In this document: positions 63,325 through 64,000 of the stretch, piece after piece
How positions within the stretch are numbered: the stretch's first letter is position 1
How the letters are laid out: every line of letters begins with the position of its first letter
NCBI RefSeq assembly: GCF_004343705.1
Contig: NZ_SKFH01000003.1
Span: 62,001-126,000, forward strand
DNA length: 64,000 nucleotides
Direction of reading: 5' to 3'
Source of the DNA: Flaviaesturariibacter aridisoli
GTDB lineage: Bacteria; Bacteroidota; Bacteroidia; Chitinophagales; Chitinophagaceae
Notes under the pieces: generated by a model
Databases searched by the model: none
Told to the model about the DNA's origin: nothing
The model's input: only the letters and a program-made list of their open reading frames with translations
Program-made: the position numbers and the translations under genes

Positions 63325-64000
63325 TTAAAAGAGATGGAAGGGCAGCGCGCTGCGACGCCGGCTGTACTCCAGTGGCGTCATTCCCGAATAGGATTTGAAG
63401 ACCCGGCACCAATGCGCCTGGTCGCAAAAGCCGGCTTCGTAGGCCACGCCGGCAAGCGACCGGTGCGGCCGGTGGAGTGCCCGCACCGACTCCACGAATT
63501 TCTTGTAGCCGGTGAGCGTCTCGGCCGGAAGCCCGAACAGTTGCTTGCTCAGCCGCCCCAGTTGCCTGGTGGAATAGCATACTTCGCGCGACAGCGCATC
63601 CACGCTCTGGAACGACGACACGTCGCCTTCGGTAAGCAGCCGCGCCAGTTCGGCCGTGCGCGGACTGTCCGATGCCGGCAACACGGGCAGGTCGGTCTGC
63701 AGGATGGCGAGGCGTGCTTCGAAATGAGGGGCTTCGGCAAGCCGCTCCCAAAGGGCCCGGAAGCGTGGCTGTACGAGTGTGAGGTCGGTGGCGCAATCGA
63801 GAAATTCGGAAGGCCAGTAGCCAAGCAACGCGCGCACGCGGTGTGCCTGCAGCTGCAGGCCCATCAGGTGTTGCCGGCCGGGGTAATAGCCGCGGATGGG
63901 ATTGGTGTTGAGGCCCTGGATAAAGCAGCGCGGAATGACCACGGCTTCGTCGCGGTGCGGCAGGTACCCCTCCAATGGCTCATCAAACTGGAAGATGATC
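63325..64000 (-). CDS. AraC-family transcriptional regulator (5' part outside window)
   Basis: The visible 225 residues have the C-terminal two-HTH AraC DNA-binding domain: VDALSREVCYSTRQLGRLSKQLFG, SLAGVAYEAGFCDQAHWCRVFKSYSGMTPLEYSRRR. The N-terminal part (about 1-110 in view) resembles the sensory domain seen in DUF6597-type AraC proteins: PHRDEAVVIPRCFIQGLNTN, GYYPGRQHLMGLQLQ. The frame is open to the window end, so the start lies beyond it. It precedes the cupin gene on the same strand. Confidence 0.85.
   Translation of the reverse strand, partial: IIFQFDEPLEGYLPHRDEAVVIPRCFIQGLNTNPIRGYYPGRQHLMGLQLQAHRVRALLGYWPSEFLDCATDLTLVQPRFRALWERLAEAPHFEARLAILQTDLPVLPASDSPRTAELARLLTEGDVSSFQSVDALSREVCYSTRQLGRLSKQLFGLPAETLTGYKKFVESVRALHRPHRSLAGVAYEAGFCDQAHWCRVFKSYSGMTPLEYSRRRSALPFHLF

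Overview
The window reads as chromosomal DNA of a GC-rich member of the Bacteroidota, most likely near the Chitinophagaceae. The evidence is: promoter boxes of the TAnnTTTG type instead of sigma-70 -10 boxes, almost no Shine-Dalgarno sequences, TonB-dependent and Oar-like receptors, two secreted proteases ending in type IX secretion (T9SS) sorting domains, several small lipoproteins with a cysteine lipobox, and M57-type metalloprotease lipoproteins. The family assignment is inference. I see no prophage, insertion sequence, CRISPR array, tRNA or rRNA. About 50 protein genes are packed on both strands, with intrinsic terminators in many gaps.

Layout. 1-10 kb: a GH13 alpha-amylase cut by the window edge, a polysaccharide deacetylase-like protein, IspH of the long plant/cyanobacterial type, a GT35 glucan phosphorylase, a lipoprotein, an Nramp transporter fused to a universal stress domain, an esterase, a striking array of about 42-bp spaced palindromes, and RibBA. 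10-25 kb: a large Oar-like TonB receptor, an esterase, then an ATP-grasp ligase next to a GCS2-type ligase. A block of small and secreted hydrolase genes follows (proline iminopeptidase-like, amidase, amidohydrolase), then a class I glutamine-amidotransferase-like protein and a second ATP-grasp-like protein. The four ligase/amidotransferase genes look like parts of one uncharacterised peptide- or amide-forming pathway. 25-32 kb: a TonB receptor divergent from a DtxR/MntR-type regulator, two small secreted proteins, and accC-accB-efp.

32-45 kb: an outer-membrane protein joining a kinase-like domain to an Omp85-like barrel, a thioredoxin-like protein, malate dehydrogenase, a T9SS subtilase, three M57 lipoproteins, an RlmK-like methyltransferase divergent from an exonuclease/GIY-YIG fusion, and a thioesterase. 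45-64 kb: FKBP isomerase, Cmk, a 1266-residue M4 metalloprotease with T9SS domain, ClpC, a STAS protein, a decayed fructosamine-kinase fragment, RNase Z, a CBM-like/esterase fusion overlapping dapA, accA and accD on opposite strands, a secreted protein overlapping smpB, a further secreted protein, a cupin protein, and an AraC-type regulator cut by the window end.

How the parts fit: all four acetyl-CoA carboxylase subunits are here (accB/accC at 30 kb, accA and accD at 58 kb), beside central genes (mdh, dapA, ribBA, ispH, efp, smpB, clpC, cmk). Around them is a strong cell-surface and secreted repertoire for taking up metals or polymers and degrading protein and esters. Several genes have the promoter box only 4-7 bases before ATG, which predicts leaderless or nearly leaderless mRNAs.
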